Part shown: positions 33,244 to 43,909 of the stretch, piece by piece
Layout: each line of letters opens with the position of its first letter
Position numbering within the stretch: the stretch's first letter is position 1
NCBI GenBank assembly: GCA_036768485.1
Contig: JAVLUZ010000224.1
Span: 124,001-188,000, forward strand
Source: Mermis nigrescens
Lineage: Eukaryota; Nematoda; Enoplea; Mermithida; Mermithidae
Direction: 5' to 3'
Length of the DNA stretch: 64,000 nucleotides
The notes under the pieces: generated by a model
What the model was told of the DNA's origin: nothing
The model's input: the letters and a program-made list of their open reading frames with translations, nothing else
Databases searched by the model: none
Program-made: the position numbers and the translations under genes

Positions 33244-33466
33244 GTTTTGCAAGAGTCTACCGTCTGGTTTGCTGACGGCACTTTTAGGCCGACTCCACCG
33301 TTATTTAGTCAAGTAGTTATACGTTTTCATGGCGGAAAAATTGGGTGGAGTTCATCCGATCGTTTACGCTCTTTTACCAGACAAACAACAAGATACTTAT
33401 CAGCCCTTTTTCCGTATTTTGGATGGTCTGCAGCCTGGTTTAAATTCAGTATCAATCTCTTGCGAT
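33244..33466 (+). pseudogene. MULE transposase relic, 5' part of split exon
   Basis: After an acceptor-like TTCTTACAG the frame reads VLQESTVWFADGTFRPTPPL, then, following a one-base shift near 33,325, GGVHPIVYALLPDKQQDTY and FFRILDGLQPGLNSVSISCD. This is the MULE core: the 'DGTF' strand with its catalytic Asp, 'YALLP.K....Y..ff', and the approach to the second acidic block. The exon is cut at 33,466 by the insertion of the gag-only LTR element; the next codons are at 40,663. The earlier exons (finger domain) were not found. Confidence 0.85.
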
Positions 33467-34736
33467 TGTCACGTTCAGTGCGATCCCTTAACCTTAATTT
33501 CTCACTTACCTATCGCAAAACGCATGACACGTTTAGATCAAGAAGACAGAGATTTTTGGATTATTTTATTTAGAAAATAACCCTTATAATTCTAGACACT
33601 ATCAAATTAAGACGAATTAGAACTCACGTTCTAATAATAATATATGAATGGCCAAATAATTTAGGCTATAAAATTAAGAGCTAATAATATACGATTAGGC
33701 GATGATCGTAATATTAATAAAATGTAAATTTGGCTATGGCGAAAGCAATGAATAAGTGATTTATTGATTGTAATGAATAATTGTATCGGCGATGGCATGA
33801 GTGATGAAACACTGAGCTGATAATGTTAAAATAGTAAATAAACTGAGTTGTTTCGCAGCTCGGCAAAGGCTGAGCCACGCTCGGCGTCAACAGCCAAAAG
33901 GCTGAGCCACATTCGGCTTCAGCACCGAAAGGCTGAGCCACATTCGGCGTCAGCACCGAAAGGCTGAGCCACGCTCGGCGTCAGCACCAAAAGGCTGAGC
34001 CACACTCGGCGTCAGCACCAAAAGGCTGAGCCAGTTATGTATCTGTAATCCGCTTTTTAAAGAACTTTTGAATTATTTTGGATTGATTGATGATCTGGCA
34101 GGCGGCCAAGTCGCGACTTGGGCCTGCCGATATTTGCATATCAGTTTACATGGGTTGGGCATATTTTACATGCTTCCGGGTAACGTTTATTGTATTTCCG
34201 TTTCCCCTGAACTTTTGCCCCTATTGTTTCTATGCGAGCTGTACTTTGTGTGCTGACTTTTGTTCTAGCGCGTCCATCGTTTAACATGGCAGAAGCATAT
34301 TTGCATATTTAAAGCGGATTCGCGCATACGTTACGTGCTAAAGCCCGCCTATATTTTGTACACCAGTAACGCTATTAAATGCTCAATTTTTTACTAATTT
34401 TTGTGGATTATCCGGATTAATTCCGGATAACTGTCAGATTAAAACTGACTTCGTTCCTTTGTTTCATTTTCCCAGACCGCCTAAATCAACTTCCATCCGT
34501 TCCTACCTTAATCTCTTTTGCAATCGCCTTTTTTCGCATATCTCAGCATACTTCGTACTTACAATTACGAACATGTATGTATAAAGTATATCGCGTAATA
34601 ATAATATTAATATAGCAAGGCACGAAAAGATAGCAACAATATTTTTGAACAATTTTCATCAACGTTTTCAGGTAAAATGTAATAATTTAAACGATTCGCG
34701 AAATCAAAGGCAATCAATATAGAGCGCTACTTGACA
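33467..34736 (-). repeat. 3' LTR of the gag-only element
   Basis: 1,270 bp; longer than the partner LTR by about four copies of an internal 31-bp repeat. Most of it is nearly identical to the partner, but 34,040-34,330 is clearly more diverged. Confidence 0.92.
33857..34035. repeat. 31-bp tandem repeat inside the LTR
   Basis: Five full units and part of a sixth of GGCTGAGCCACGCTCGGCGT followed by CAGCACCAAAA, with small changes. The other LTR (39,917-39,957) has only one full unit and a partial, accounting for the 123-bp length difference. Confidence 0.92.
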
Positions 34737-34749
34737 CGCCCCTCCTTAT
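34737..34749 (-). other. Polypurine tract of the gag-only element
   Basis: On the minus strand ATAAGGAGGGGCG directly precedes the TG of the 3' LTR. Confidence 0.75.
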
Positions 34750-37525
34750 GATGATCAGCCGTCCCCGGCTGACGAATCGACGGATCCTCAAAAAGTTACG
34801 ATGTTTGGTTTCTGGGGGTGGACAAGTGATAATGTGTCTTTCTGCAACTCTGCGTTAACTTTTTCTTTCCAATCTAATTTCTTCGATTCGAATTCTTCTG
34901 TTTAATCATCGGCTTTATATAGGATTACGTTGTCAATCCTCAAGTATTCTAAGGATTTAAATCACACAACAAAATATTATAATCTTTTATTCTGGGACGT
35001 TGGGGAAATCTTATCCGTGTGTCAGCCATAATAAGTTCGGTTGCTGACCTTTACCCATCTTTACTCCGTGTTTATCACCGCTTTTTAGCGTATTATCGCC
35101 TATTTCTAAATATTTCATTTTACGCAAAATCAACAAATAGGAGAATGAATGTGCACTTCGATTTGTCACACCTCTGCAACACTGCTATTCTTATTAGCGC
35201 GAGCTCACAGCATGCAATCTGTGCTAATGGGTTATTTCTTAAAACCAACTTTACCGTTCTGTGATATGTTTGGATGGCAACTTCCTGCTGCCAAATCAGA
35301 TCGGAAGTACTTAACGAATTCAGCTACTGTGGAACTGCAAATACTTCTAGCTCTATGACAGCATAGTTTTTCTTAGCGCATTTTAGAGGACAGATCGCAT
35401 AGTAATATATTAGCATTTTTAACATATTTAATAATATATTATTATATTAATTTGCATTCTTAATAATATAATAATATAGTTTATTATTACATTCAAGAAC
35501 GCGCGCGACGTCTATTTGTGTGACATTGCAAAGCCAGGGTGAGGTGGAGGAAGCAATTTTATCAATTATTTCCAGACTTTGAAAAGAATTCTCCGTTTTT
35601 CTTTCCAAGAAGGTTACATCTTATTTTAAGCAAGCAATTCATTAGCTCTGCGACTTCAGAACAATTTTCTTAAATAAATCTTCGATAATAAGAGCCATAA
35701 CCCAATAGAACGATTTTATTGCTTTAACGTCTTTAATCGCTTTTAAATCAGGTGAAATCCTCTGTCCTGCGATTATGTATGCGAGAAATAGTGTCTATTT
35801 GCGTGGAATTGGCATCTCAATAGTTTTAATGTCATATTTGCTACATTTAACCTTTCGAGAAGCGTTTCATCTTTTGATGATCTGACACGAAGATTAATAT
35901 TTTGTTCAGAATTAGATACATTAGGCAGGTGCTCCTCTGAAGAGAATTCGAATATTTTCCTGAACCATTGTATCAAAAATTTCAGAACTTTAAGCTTCTT
36001 GCTTATATACAGATTAGTAAAAGCTTTTAGGAATAAAATCCGTGTTTTAGGCTTTTAATAATTTTCGCAAGCTCGATTTTTCCTCGCCGTTTTCAAATTA
36101 ATTATGCGTCGTTTTATAATTAATTTATTCGAATTCAATTATTCGCTTTTATCCTTTAGTTATTAAAAGTGTGCTGAAGACACTGCTCTACTAAAGCATA
36201 GAAAAAGGCGAAAAAGAGCTGGCTAAAAACTGACCATAAATCACGAAAAAATTATGAATCGTGATTCAATCTTAGTTTTTTTCAATTCACGCCCAACGTT
36301 TTATACTCATTTTTTCTGTTTTATAAAGAAGCTTTCAAAGTAGACCGAATACTGGTCCTCCAGCAACTCTGTGGGGCCTTAAATCGAAAGAAAATGATTT
36401 TTTTCAATTTAATTCTAGTGAAGTTGCCGAAACATGAACTGAGCCGTTTTTTGGTAATTCAGTTTCTTTATACCAAAAAAATATCAACACTTTATTTTGT
36501 ATAAACCGTTTATATTTCAGAAAAATGAGATAGGTCCTCTGCCATTTGATCGAACATAAAGCATACTACAACTTCTTGTTCTGATATCTAGGCATTGTGT
36601 ATTTCACCTTATTTCACCCACTAACCTAAAATGTGGCGTAAAGGTCATATATGACAACAAGTGCTTATTTCAATCGCAGAAACAGCATTTATGAAAGATG
36701 AAAGGATTTGTAATGGACGACAGAAATGAAGATTATATGTGCACAACGTTTAACTTCAAAATCTGTGTACATAAGAAAATAGCAAAACGTAGTCTATAAT
36801 TTTCGCAAAAAATGTGTGCAAATACGTATTATGAGCTTCGTAAATACAGCTAGTATAATTGAGGACGATAACGTATACACAATACTAAACAGAAAAACAT
36901 GTTATTTTTCATAAAGCATATGTGATTTTGAGTACATATCTTTTTTTGAGCGTACAAATTTGATTTCTTGAAATACGAGCATACAGCGTATTTGAAGAAT
37001 TTAAAAAGTAATATAATACGTGATACACTGTTTTAGTAATATCTATTATGATAATGTAGTAATATACTAATAACATATACTAATTTGCAATATATTATAA
37101 TATAATAATATAATGATAGATAATAATTTATCTTCAGACGCATAATATAATAAACAAAGCATCACGTCTATAAATATGAAACTGCATGCACAATAGAAAG
37201 TCTATTGGCAAAAATGATCAAGAAAATTTATAGAATTTCAGTAATTAATCATAGAATATTTGTCTTTAAAAAAACTAAAACAGATTGAGATAAAGTTGCA
37301 CAAAATTGTAAAGTAATCCAACAGTGAAAAGTTCTCACCCGTCCATGAAATTATGTAACGCCAGTCCGTAGTGAAATTACTTCCCATGTCGATTAATGAT
37401 CCGCTTGGTGATGTCAATCGGGCTGATTGGTGTCTTGAGGAAAATCGACCATTTTACCTGGCCTACACTTTATGGATTCTTTGTCCCTATCAGCATTATT
37501 CAAATTTTGTCTCGCATTATTTAAA
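34750..37525. other. Noncoding interior of the gag-only element
   Basis: No polymerase, protease or integrase motif in any frame; only short AT-rich open stretches. This is where pol would lie in an autonomous relative. Confidence 0.7.
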
Positions 37526-38505
37526 TTAATTACAATAGCTCTGATTATTACGATCGTTTAGCATGTTCCTTGCTAGCCCATTATTTTTGAAATTAATATT
37601 TCTTCGGTACGAGCAACGGCTTACATTGCGATTCACATCTCTATTATGATAATTACCCATGCGGGAGCGGCACATATTTGTACTATGATTTGTGCGACGG
37701 CAAAGGGCGCATCGTGGATTTCGTGCCATAAGCGCTTGGTTCTCTTCCGTTTTCCGCACTAAGTTGGACTCTGAAGGCAAAATTGTTGAATTGTAGTCAG
37801 GTCTAGACTCGAGCTGCATGGGGTACTCTAAGTGTTCCCTAAATACCTGACGTTCGATGTAGGACGCCCGCCTGATGGCATCTGTTAAGGTCCCGAACTC
37901 TTGGTACTTAAGTCCCTCATAAATTTTAGGTAAAAGACCGCGAATAAAGATCGGTTTTATTATGCTTTCCCGGTTTCCTTCCAAAAGTTGAGGGTAAGCA
38001 GATCTTGCTAGTCGTTTTAATTTTTCAGAAAATTCCTGGACAGTCTCAGTGATTTGCTGCTTTGCATCATAGACCATCCTCTGATAAATGTCACTATCGC
38101 GATCCTCTAAAAACTCAGATTTAAGTGCATCTACTACGTCATTATATGTGGGAACTCGTAGTGTTTCTAGAATATTAGTTAAGATCGCAAAAGCAGTCCC
38201 GGTTAAATTAGATTCTAAAAATGCGATTTTATAGCAATCATCCGCATTCAGAATTCCTTGGAGAAGCATATATTTCTCAAATTTTTTCAGCCATTCTTGA
38301 AACGACTCTCCAAAAGCTCCGGAAAATGTTTTAGGGGGTCGAAAGCTCATTAAAGCCCCAAAGTGTTGGAAAGGATCTCTAACACCTGACAAATTACACT
38401 GTGTAAGCGCTTTCCGTAAACCTCGCATTTCCTGAGTGAGGGGCTGCAAATGCTCTTCGAAAACTCTACTAAAAGCATCTTCTACATTTTTGTATCAGTC
38501 GCCAT
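37526..38505 (-). CDS. gag of the gag-only LTR element
   Basis: A 307-codon open frame from ATG 38,449 with the retrotransposon-gag capsid layout (PKTFSGAFGESFQEWLKKFE, then TETVQEFSEKLKRLARSAYP and IFIRGLLPKIYEG), followed by a CCHC knuckle CALCRRTNHSTNMC at about 37,670-37,711 and a basic, Asn/Arg-rich tail. Gag would form the particle and bind RNA. The true start may lie upstream: an ATG at about 38,503-38,505 is followed by a stop but the capsid-like frame is open just after it, suggesting a one-base change in the first 20 codons. With the main frame fully open and no pol, the gene may have been kept for particle formation in trans. Confidence 0.88.
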
Positions 38506-39082
38506 TTTTCGTGTTATTGAAATTTCACTTTTTTCAATCATAAATCTGGTCTGATGCACCGTGCTAGGCGGAAAAATAAACTTTTGTCCCGCCGTGAATA
38601 TACTGAATGGCAAAATACAAGCCCAGATTTTGGGAAGTGCTTAACGAAGTAAGCAAAGTGTCTTAAAGTCTCTGATGAGCCTTAATTTCAGAGCTTCTTG
38701 ATCAAAAATATTTCAAAAAGGGTTAATGCTTTTTTTCTGATAACTTTTCCAGTTTCAAACAAGAATTTAAATTCTTTTGACTTTTACAGTTCTTCGATTT
38801 CTATTAGTCCTCCCTGACTGTTATTCTACACGAACCACGAAATACAAGTACAGTATAAGGGTTAGAGTTGAAATCGGTTTTATGTTGTTACAATTTTTCG
38901 CTTTTTCAATCTTTCCTGACCGTGACCCTATTGAAACGCCAAAGAAATAATCTGAATGCCTGCTGAAGTCGCCGGCCGGACGAAATCAACAGAAGTGAGG
39001 CGCTCTGACTGACTTAAAATCACGATAAAAAGCCAGCAAAACTTTTTAAACAATTTTCGGGGTGTGTCCAAATATTCACTTT

Positions 39083-39330
39083 GTCGGCTGTCCGACTTTA
39101 AATTAATCAATTTATTTTAACGGATGTCCGTTTATTTAAAATTATCCAGTTTATTCGGTTGTCCGAATATTTAAAACAAATTTATGGGCTGTCCGATTAT
39201 TTGAAATCATTCACTTATTCGGCTGTCCGAATATTCAAACGAATTTATCGGTTTTCCGATATTTATTATCTTGAATTGCGATTGCGGTCGTCCGCCACTG
39301 GATGTCCAGTCTTTTTCCGGATGTCCGGGA
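39083..39330 (-). promoter_or_regulatory. Nine-hairpin array in the leader of the gag-only element
   Basis: Nine short inverted repeats with a common centre, written on the plus strand as stem-GG-NTGT-CC-stem, lie at 39,083-39,096, 39,119-39,132, 39,152-39,169, 39,184-39,198, 39,216-39,233, 39,246-39,261, 39,284-39,295, 39,297-39,310 and 39,315-39,330. Outer stem bases differ between copies but pair within copies (GTCGG/CCGAC, AACGG/CCGTT, TATTCGG/CCGAATA, ACTGG/CCAGT, GCGG/CCGC); only the fourth has a mismatch. In RNA sense the loops are ACAN closed by GG/CC, except one AAAA. They lie between the primer site and gag, where packaging or translation signals are usual. Confidence 0.8.
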
Positions 39331-39496
39331 ATACAAAAGCTCAGTAAATTTTCTCTCTTGGAAAAATTTTACTGTCGTGATTTCAATGCTGGTCAACGGT
39401 AAAAAGCGTAAGTCAATTTGAAGCGAAAACGAATTTTCAGAAATTGAAAAATTTCGAAAGCTCGGAAGTTAATGCCGTAGGCTCTATCCTTTTTTT

Positions 39497-39504
39497 CTGC
39501 GCCA
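39497..39504 (-). other. Primer-binding-site candidate of the gag-only element
   Basis: TGGCGCAG on the minus strand begins seven bases after the 5' LTR. The match to a tRNA end is short, so the call is tentative. Confidence 0.4.
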
Positions 39505-39511
39505 CAAAATA

Positions 39512-40658
39512 TGTCACGTTCAGTGCGATCCCTTAACCTTAATTTCTCACTTATCTATCGCAAAACGCATGACACGTTTAGATCAAGAAGACAGAGATTT
39601 TTGGATTATTTTATTTAGAAAATAACCCTTATAATTCTAGACACTATCAAATTAAGACGAATTAGAACTCACGTTCTAATAATAATATATGAATGGCCAA
39701 ATAATTTAGGCTATAAAATTAAGAGCTAATAAATATACGATTAGGCGATGATCGTAATATTAATAAAATGTAAATTTGGCTATGGCGAAAGCAATGAATA
39801 AGTGATTATATTGATTGTAATGAATAATTGTATCGGCGATGGCATGAGTGATGATAAACACTGAGCTGATAATGTTAAAATAGTAAATAAACTGAGTTGT
39901 TTCGCAGCTCGGCAAAGGCTGAGCCACGCTCGGCGTCAGCATCAAAAGGCTGAGCCAGTTATGTATCTGTAATCCGCTTTATATAGAACTTTTGAATTCT
40001 TTTGGATTGATGGATGATCTGACAGGCTGCCAAATGAGGGTTTGGGCCTGCTGATATTTGGAGATCGTTTACATGGTTTGAGCATGTTTTGCGTGCTTCC
40101 GGTTAACGCTTTATTGTATTTCCGTTTTTCCTGAACTTTTACCCTATTGTTTCCGCGCGAGCTGTACTTTGTGTGCTGACTTTTGTTCTAGCGCGTCCAT
40201 CGCTTAATACAGCGGAAGCATACTTGCATGTTTAAGGTGGATTCGCGCATAGATACGTGCTAAAGCCCGCCTATATTTTGTACACCAGTAACGCTATTAA
40301 ATGCTCAATTTTTTACTAATTTTTGTGGATTATCCGGATTAATTCCGGATAACTGTCAGATTAAAACTGACTTCGTTCCTTTGTTTCATTTTCCCAGACC
40401 GCCTAAATCAACTTCCATCCGTTCCTACCTTAATCTCTTTTGCAATCGCCTTTTTTGGCATATCTCAGCATACGTCGTACTTACAATTACGAACATGTAT
40501 GTATAAAGTATATCGCGTAATAATAATATTAATATAGCAAGGCACGAAAAGATAGCAACAATATTTTTGAACAATTTTCATCAACGTTTTCAGGTAAAAT
40601 GTAATAATTTAAACGATTCGCGAAATCAAAGGCAATCAATATAGAGCGCTACTTGACA
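39512..40658 (-). repeat. 5' LTR of the gag-only element
   Basis: 1,147 bp, partner of 33,467-34,736. Ends TGTCA/TGACA are intact on both LTRs. Confidence 0.92.
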
Positions 40659-40662
40659 CGAT

Positions 40663-40982
40663 TTCGAATTGCCGGCCATCAGAGCTATGCGCGAAAATTT
40701 CCCAAATGCGGAGATACACAGCTGCTTCTTTCATCTGCATCGGAACATGAAGAAGCATCTCGGCAATTCAGGGCTAACTCGTCGATTCATAATGATGTTG
40801 ACTTCGCTGTGCCAATACCTAATTTAAATCAGCCTTCGACAGTCTTCATAATTATCTGCCTCAGGAGCTGATACCGCTATTAGGATGGCTCAAATACACA
40901 TACATGGGCCGAGTCGATCAAGCTTTGAACAGATAAGGACTACGCCTAAATTTCCACCAAATATGTGGTCAATGTATAACAG
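40663..40982 (+). pseudogene. MULE transposase relic, 3' part of split exon
   Basis: Directly after the CGAT duplication the frame continues FELPAIRAMRENFPNAEIHS, CFFHLHRNMKKHL, the MULE 'DfE.a...A....fP.a....C.FHl.q' block; the D of 'DFE' is encoded by the duplicated GAT. Further on, in shifted frames, come LPQELIPLLGWLKYTY and PKFPPNMWSMYNR. At least two frame changes (near 40,780 and 40,935) and a stop show decay. The exon ends with GTAAAA donor after 40,982, in phase 2. Confidence 0.85.
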
Positions 40983-42013
40983 GTAAAACGGCTTTTACAT
41001 TCCTAAATGCTGATCGAAATGGTCACTGGAAAATCAGCCAAAGCACTTTCTGAGCGGGAAGGGTTTTTGAAAAATTGGTAATGATGTTAAAACAGCGTTA
41101 AATCAAAACTCTTCATCGACTGCTTTTGATCGATTTTAAGCATCTTAGCAAGAAGAAGGAAGGATTCTATCTTGTAACTTTTTTTACATTAATTTTGCTT
41201 TATTTTCATAGAAAAGTTTACTGGAACAAATCGGAAAACTTTTGACAAAACGCTAAAAATTAAATGCTGGGATTTTCTAAATTTTGGCATCAGAAATCCC
41301 TTTGAAAATTTAACGGTTGCTCGTGCCGAAAACATGATCGATTTAATGCTTTTTAAAAATATAAAATATAAGAAATACAAAAATTAAAAATATATAAAAA
41401 TATACCTTAAAAATATCAATACTTTCAGTTATATCAGAATATGTGTCATTAACTTTAAAGTGAAAATTTTTGTAGGAAATGTGAATTCCTAATCCCACTC
41501 ATAACAGTCACACGCACTGACTGAATAGAAAAACAAAAAATTCGCAATTCATTCAAGGTTTTCAATATTTTTTTACGAGTTAACTTTGCAATAATTTCCT
41601 CTTTCAGTATTCGGACCAGCCAATTGTTTTTTAGTCCGTTCCGTTTGTACGCGGAATGGCTAGTAGAATAGTAAAGTTATCAAAAATCTTCAAAATTGAG
41701 TGAAAAGTTTGCACTAGGAGGACTTGCATCAAAACCAGACAGTTACATGAGTTAATATAGTAAATGATAGACATTTTCTCGAACTTTCCGTTCTAAGATT
41801 TATTTTAAAAATTTGGTTTTAAATTAATTATTGAATTATTCAAATATAAATTATTTTATTCAAAATAAATAATTTAAAGAAATTCAAAAATTTAATATCA
41901 AATTTTTCAACTCATCTGCATTTTTAATTAATTAACCAATAACTTGCTGCTAAAATGACAAAAAAATTACTTGAATTTTATTCACGTTTCTGAGTCATGA
42001 ATCGCCAACACAG
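40983..42013 (+). other. Intron of the MULE relic
   Basis: Bounded by AACAG/GTAAAA and AACACAG/AACC. Joining the exons gives the expected MYNRTNN continuation in phase. The interior is AT-rich with no recognised element. Confidence 0.65.
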
Positions 42014-42307
42014 AACCAATAACTACGCCGAAGCAGCTCATCGCCGAATTCAGCTGGAATTAGGCATGGAGCAACTCTCCGATTTGGAAATTCATCATCG
42101 GCCTTAGAAAAGTTCAGAAAGGCCGCGATCTTTATCTATGGAGCATTTAGTTGCTGGAAATCGGCCTAACCTAGAAACTTCGCAAGTATATCGCAGTGGA
42201 TCAACGAATACTTCGCATTGTTCAAGATTTTGAGAATAGAAATATCATTAAATATTTGCGTGGTCTGTCACATAATTTTGAGATGAATGCTCAAGCAGCG
42301 TTTTGAA
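42014..42307 (+). pseudogene. MULE transposase relic, last exon
   Basis: The exon reads TNNYAEAAHRRIQLELGMEQ, then, after frame changes between about 42,085 and 42,190, segments equivalent to VAGNRPNLET, DQRILRIVQDFENRN and IIKYLRGLSHNFEM, ending at TGA 42,305-42,307. This is the C-terminal region of animal MULE-type proteins ('RTNN.aE..nr....', 'r...i...v..y......l..L....h'). A spliced MULE gene with ordinary introns points to a host-resident gene or an intron-containing transposon that later died. Confidence 0.8.
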
Positions 42308-43544
42308 TTGTTTTTTTGATTGATTCCGATGCATAATAAGATATGGTAGCTAAGCATTCATGGGGCCTTTGACCTTCTAAAATAGCTATTGACCCCTGCA
42401 AAATGGCTGTTACCACCTAGAATTGATCGATCCGTAAAAATGTAAGAGTGCATTTTTAAGCGTTTTCAAGTCGTTTTCGGCTTAAAAGTGCCAAATTCGT
42501 TCACTCTTTTTGACTACATTTCGTTCAATTTATTCAACTCTTTTTTAGATTTATCTAACAATTTTCTTATGTTTTCATGTTCTGGAAATAACTAGCATTG
42601 TCCGAAACGTCAAAAAACAGTGAATTACTACTTTACCCATAATTTTTTAGCCCAAAAAAAGTCACTTTTCGAAACTTTTCTGGTGCACAGACTCTTCAGA
42701 TTCCCAAACTGTACACGATCGAATATTAGATGCATGCAAAATAAGCAACTCATGTTCGGTATTCACAGAAGTTTCTGCGGAATCTTTTCAAAGTGAACTG
42801 CAAGACTATAGCCTATTCCATTCCAAACGGCCCATTTTCCTTAACAACTCATCACTGTAACAGAATATTTCATTGCTTTAGGATGTTGCGGCAGTTCGTT
42901 TGATGTGCCATATGTTAAGCAAAGCAAATTGAACATCAGAAAGAAGAGTTTAAAGCAAGCAGCGCCACGAGAGCATAATTGATGACGCCATTTGATGCTG
43001 TGAAAAAATGATACGGTAATAAGAAAATAAATCAGCGATGACTGCATGGAATGGAATTATATCAGAGAATTCGCAGGAAGTTTTACGCTGCTCTCTGATG
43101 GACCATCATACGAACAAACTTTGAAAAGAGCTTTCCTTTTCTGAACTTAAGTTTCCGAGTAACGAAATATGCGAATCACATATGAGCTAGAGGCTTTTCA
43201 TACCAGAAAAACCCAAAGAACATTTTGCAGACTACATAATCCCATTTTTGTCACATCAAAATTGAAATAAATCGAATTCCAATTCCTATTTAATTTTCCC
43301 GTTTTAATAGCTAGACAGCGTCTAATTACAATCATCGGAAAGTATTGTTTTTGACTTGTTTAGAATGTTTTCTATTGTTTGATCGTTACAAGAGTTTGCG
43401 TACACAAAGCACCCCAGAATTTTCACCATTACCACGATGCATAATCAGCTGGTCTGTAGAAAACGCCTTAGAAAGCTGTCCATGTTTGTCTTGATCAGAC
43501 CATTTAAATTTTGTCATCAAATTACACAAAAACACTTGCGCCAA
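42308..43544. other. No gene; diverged MITE-D-like copy at about 42,360-42,680
   Basis: TTTTCATGTTCTGGAAATAAC, GTCCGAAACGTCAAAAAACA and TTTTTTAGCCCAAAAAAAGTC follow the order of MITE-D (9,460-9,540; 10,790-10,880), but ends are not recognisable. A TTCCATTCCAAACGGCCCAT segment at 42,818 also occurs near 10,441. The rest is unassigned. Confidence 0.5.
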
Positions 43545-43735
43545 AATGACTGCGTCAAGACGTCCTTGCGCCAAAACTGATGCGCCAAAATGGCCGCGTC
43601 AAAATGACCGCGCTAAAGCAGTCCTGTGCCAAAATGTCCTTGCATCAAGACGGCTGTGCCAAAATGGCCGCGCCAAAATGGCCGCGCCAAAATGGCCGCG
43701 CCAAAGCGGCCGCGCCCAAACGTCCCGAACCGTCC
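43545..43735. repeat. 15-bp GC-rich minisatellite
   Basis: Units of AAAATGGCCGCGCC-plus-one type, perfect near 43,665-43,710 and decayed to the left. Because the period is a multiple of three, three plus-strand frames stay open with simple five-residue peptide repeats (AKMAA, PKWPR, QNGRA). I see no start or splice context for a real protein. Confidence 0.85.
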
Positions 43736-43909
43736 TTTTTTCTTATATGTTTATCAAGCGAGTGCGATATTTGTATCCCCCCTAACAGCAACAACGGCAC
43801 ACACCTAGGAGGAGCGATTTTTTTATCGATGGATAATCGAAAATTCGTCGGTGTTTTTTCGTTTACACCCAATATCGAATAAGCAATGAGTGAGTAAAGT
43901 GAGATACCG

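Larger units (their letters stand above)
33467..40658 (-). mobile_element. LTR retroelement retaining only gag, inserted in the MULE gene
   Basis: Direct repeats 33,467-34,736 and 39,512-40,658 begin TGTCACGTTCAG and end CTACTTGACA. The flanking CGAT on both sides (33,463-33,466 and 40,659-40,662) is a 4-bp target duplication. On the minus strand the order is 5' LTR, primer site, hairpin-rich leader, gag, 2.8 kb without coding sequence, polypurine tract, 3' LTR. No RT, RNase H or integrase motif was seen. This matches the plan called TR-GAG in plants: terminal repeats plus gag, mobilised by another element's enzymes. Confidence 0.9.
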
